Below are positions 62,153 through 64,000 of a stretch of DNA of 64,000 nucleotides, piece after piece. A program made the translations under genes and the position numbers. Position 1 is the first letter of the stretch. Each line of letters begins with the position of its first letter. The notes beneath the pieces are model-generated. The model saw only the letters and a program-made list of their open reading frames with translations, had not been told where the DNA came from and searched no databases. Origin of the DNA: Shimia sp. CNT1-13L.2 (lineage in GTDB: Bacteria; Pseudomonadota; Alphaproteobacteria; Rhodobacterales; Rhodobacteraceae); NCBI RefSeq assembly GCF_024331145.1, contig NZ_JANDJO010000012.1, forward strand, positions 1-64,000. Direction: 5' to 3'.

Positions 62153-62221
62153 GCGGAGGTGCGGGTTTGCCCAAAGTCCAGCGTTTCGGCATCGTGCGGC
62201 GGGTTCACGGGATCGAAACGA

Positions 62222-62247
62222 AAACAGGCGGCCGGAGCCGCCTGTTT
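62222..62247. terminator. Bidirectional terminator between the desaturase and serS genes
   Basis: AAACAGGCGGC and GCCGCCTGTTT form a perfect 11-bp stem with a 4-base loop. T-rich sequence follows on both strands (TTTCGTGTTT rightward, TTTTCGTTTCG leftward), so it can serve both convergent genes. It is 22 bases from the serS stop. Confidence 0.8.
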
Positions 62248-62269
62248 CGTGTTTCAGATGTAAGGTCTA

Positions 62270-63562
62270 TCAGGCCAGCGTGCCGTCGGCGGTGAGGGTG
62301 GTCTTGCCGCCGAGGTAGGGGTGCAGAACCTCGGGCAGGACAACCGAGCCGTCTTCCTGCTGGCCGTTTTCCAGAACCGCGATCAGGCAGCGGCCAACCG
62401 CAAGACCCGAGCCGTTCAGGGTGTGCACGAATTCCGGCTTGCCGCCGTCGGCGGGCTTGAAGCGGGCGTTCATGCGGCGGGCCTGGAAATCCCCGCAGAC
62501 CGAGACCGACGAAATCTCGCGGTAGGTGTTCTGACCCGGCAGCCAGACCTCGATGTCGTGGGTGCGCTGTGCGCCAAAGCCCATGTCACCGGTGCAGAGC
62601 GCAACGGTGCGGTAGGGCAGGCCCAGACGTTCAAGGATGCCCTCGGCGCATTTGGTCATGCGGTCCAGCTCGGCGCGGCTTGCGTCGGGTTTGGTGATCG
62701 AGACCATTTCGACCTTTTCGAACTGGTGCTGGCGCAACATGCCCGAGGTGTCGCGACCGGCGCTGCCCGCTTCGGAGCGGAAACACTGGGTGTGGGCGAC
62801 ATAGCGGCGGGGCAGGTAGTTTTCCTCGACCGTGGCGTTGTTCACGATGTTGGTGAGGGTCACTTCGGCGGTCGGGACAAGCCACCAGCCGTTGGTGGTC
62901 TCATAAGAGTCCTCGCCGAACTTCGGCAACTGGCCGGTGCCGTACATCATTTCGGGCTTAACCAGAACCGGGGTCCAGGCTTCGGTCAGGCCGTTTTCGT
63001 CGACGTGGGTGTTGATCATGAACTGCGCGAGCGCGCGGTGGATACGGGCCACGGCACCGCTTAGCACCACGAAACGCGAGCCCGAGAGCTTGGCCGCGGT
63101 TTCAAAGTCCATGCCGGGTTTCACGCCCGCAAGGTCATAGTGTTCCTTGGCTTCGAAGCTGAGCTCGACCGGGGTTCCCCAGCGGTTGATCTCGACGTTG
63201 TCGTCCTCGTCTGCGCCATCAGGGGTGTCGTCGAACGGAGTGTTCGGGATGCCCATCAGCAGATCGGTCAGTTGCTGGTCGAGCGCCTTGGCCTCGGTCT
63301 GCATGGCTGCGACTTCGGCTTTCTTTTCGCCGACGAGGGCGCGGAGGCGTTCGAATTCGGCTTCGTCGCCCTTGGCCTTGGCGGCGCCAACTTCCTTGGC
63401 GGCCTTCTTCTGCACGGATTGTGCCTCTTCGGCGGCCTGGATTTTGGTGCGGCGCTCGGCGTCGAGGGCCAGAACCTGTGACGACATCGGCTCGGCTCCA
63501 CGGCGGGCGAGGGCGGCGTCCAAAGCGGCCGGGTTTTCGCGGATCGCTTTAATGTCGTGCAT
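62270..63562 (-). CDS. serS: Seryl-tRNA synthetase
   Basis: A 430-residue class II aminoacyl-tRNA synthetase. The N-terminal coiled-coil arm (about residues 25-110, [20 protein letters not shown]) grips the long variable arm of tRNA-Ser. Motif 2 is [20 protein letters not shown], and motif 3 is [18 protein letters not shown]. The length is normal. It is divergent from yajC. Confidence 0.97.
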   Translation of the reverse strand: MHDIKAIRENPAALDAALARRGAEPMSSQVLALDAERRTKIQAAEEAQSVQKKAAKEVGAAKAKGDEAEFERLRALVGEKKAEVAAMQTEAKALDQQLTDLLMGIPNTPFDDTPDGADEDDNVEINRWGTPVELSFEAKEHYDLAGVKPGMDFETAAKLSGSRFVVLSGAVARIHRALAQFMINTHVDENGLTEAWTPVLVKPEMMYGTGQLPKFGEDSYETTNGWWLVPTAEVTLTNIVNNATVEENYLPRRYVAHTQCFRSEAGSAGRDTSGMLRQHQFEKVEMVSITKPDASRAELDRMTKCAEGILERLGLPYRTVALCTGDMGFGAQRTHDIEVWLPGQNTYREISSVSVCGDFQARRMNARFKPADGGKPEFVHTLNGSGLAVGRCLIAVLENGQQEDGSVVLPEVLHPYLGGKTTLTADGTLA

Positions 63563-63733
63563 CGGTCTTTCCTATGTTTGATGAATCACTAACAGGGCTG
63601 CTTATGGCGTATTTTTTCAGAGATCGTAAGCGGGGGCGTCGGGCTTATTGTGAAACTGTGGCGACAGCGCGACCAATACTGCCTTTCGCGCCTTGCAACC
63701 GAGGCCAATGCCCCATAGGTTCCCTGCGACTTT

Positions 63734-63750
63734 GCGGGGGTCGGCCCCGC
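63734..63750 (+). promoter_or_regulatory. Hairpin in the yajC leader
   Basis: GCGGGG (63734-63739) pairs with CCCCGC (63745-63750) across a 5-base loop, ending 20 bases before the yajC start. It would be close to the ribosome binding region of the yajC message and could tune translation; no known element was recognised. Confidence 0.35.
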
Positions 63751-63770
63751 CAACAAAAGGACACTCGACA

Positions 63771-64000
63771 ATGGATGCAATTGGCCAGTTTTTGCCCCTC
63801 ATTCTGATCTTCGCGATCATGTACTTCCTGCTGATCCGCCCGCAGCAGAAAAAAGTGAAAGAACACCAGGCAATGGTGGAAGCGCTGCGTCGCGGTGACC
63901 AGGTCGTGACCCAAGGTGGTCTGATCGGCAAGGTCGACAAGGTCAAGGATGACAACGAGGTTGTCGTGGAACTGGCCGAGGGCGTGAAGGTACGTGTGGT
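63771..64000 (+). CDS. yajC: Preprotein translocase subunit YajC (truncated by window edge)
   Basis: The first 76 codons of yajC. FLPLILIFAIMYFLLIRPQQ is the single membrane helix ending in the family hallmark RPQQKK, followed by ALRRGDQVVTQGGLIGKV and the start of the beta-domain. YajC joins SecDF in the holotranslocon, and secD usually follows beyond the window. Confidence 0.93.
   Translation, partial: MDAIGQFLPLILIFAIMYFLLIRPQQKKVKEHQAMVEALRRGDQVVTQGGLIGKVDKVKDDNEVVVELAEGVKVRV

Noticed and set aside
63574-63807. A 77-codon forward frame upstream of yajC
   Set aside because: It overlaps the yajC start in another frame, and its sequence reads like translated leader DNA.

Overview
The window looks like chromosomal DNA of a marine alphaproteobacterium of the Rhodobacterales (Roseobacter group). 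This rests on the GC-rich codon use, the soxBDAG, form I cox, xsc and TRAP gene sets, and the order of housekeeping neighbours such as YfgM-like/bamB/der, ccmI/ruvX/DUF1289 and serS/yajC. Genes are dense and many are translationally coupled (ATGA, TAATG or TGATG overlaps). I see no rRNA, tRNA, CRISPR array or intact insertion sequence.

Region 1 (1-10.1 kb) is accessory. It holds the 5' part of a P4-type integrase running off the left edge and a short unrecognised remnant. Then come two divergent operons that share an almost perfect 34-bp palindrome: tctC-tctB-tctA-sulfatase leftward, and marR-sulfatase-FAD D-2-hydroxyacid dehydrogenase-AbrB-like membrane protein rightward. Both sulfatases carry the CxPxR formylglycine motif but no signal peptide. 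The simplest reading is import of a small sulfate ester by TctABC, hydrolysis in the cytoplasm and oxidation of the released 2-hydroxyacid. I do not recognise this combination as a described pathway.

Region 2 (10.3-22.1 kb) starts with a DUF1415 gene and a pair made of a Tat-exported intradiol-dioxygenase-like protein and a ferric-reductase-like membrane protein. An aerobic CO dehydrogenase locus follows: coxC (MHYT-LytTR regulator), coxM, coxS, coxL (form I, active-site SYRCSFR), coxD, coxE, coxF, an unannotated 30-residue ORF ending in Cys-Cys, coxG and a coxI-like gene. Three 21-22-bp-spaced direct repeats just upstream of coxM are good candidates for the CoxC binding site.

Region 3 (22.5-32.4 kb) matches a complete isethionate (C2-sulfonate) degradation locus. 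The leftward genes encode a GMC dehydrogenase (IseJ), sulfoacetaldehyde acetyltransferase (Xsc), a YeiH-type exporter and phosphate acetyltransferase. The rightward genes encode a TRAP transporter (IseKLM) and an IclR regulator. The divergent promoter region has an inverted repeat, and hairpins follow the xsc and iseK genes.

Region 4 (32.6-42.6 kb) has dusA, a TauE/SafE transporter, a PhyH-like dioxygenase, DUF1289, ruvX, ccmI, and the heterotetrameric sarcosine oxidase operon soxBDAG ending in a strong terminator.

Region 5 (42.6-64 kb) begins with four tandem divergent paralogues of a small secreted two-cysteine protein, then sodB, rarD overlapping a LOG-family gene tail to tail, a LysM protein, an Atm1-type ABC exporter, an RTX protein, an RND efflux pair behind a TetR-like operator, a YfgM-like protein, bamB, der, a fatty acid desaturase, serS and the start of yajC at the right edge.
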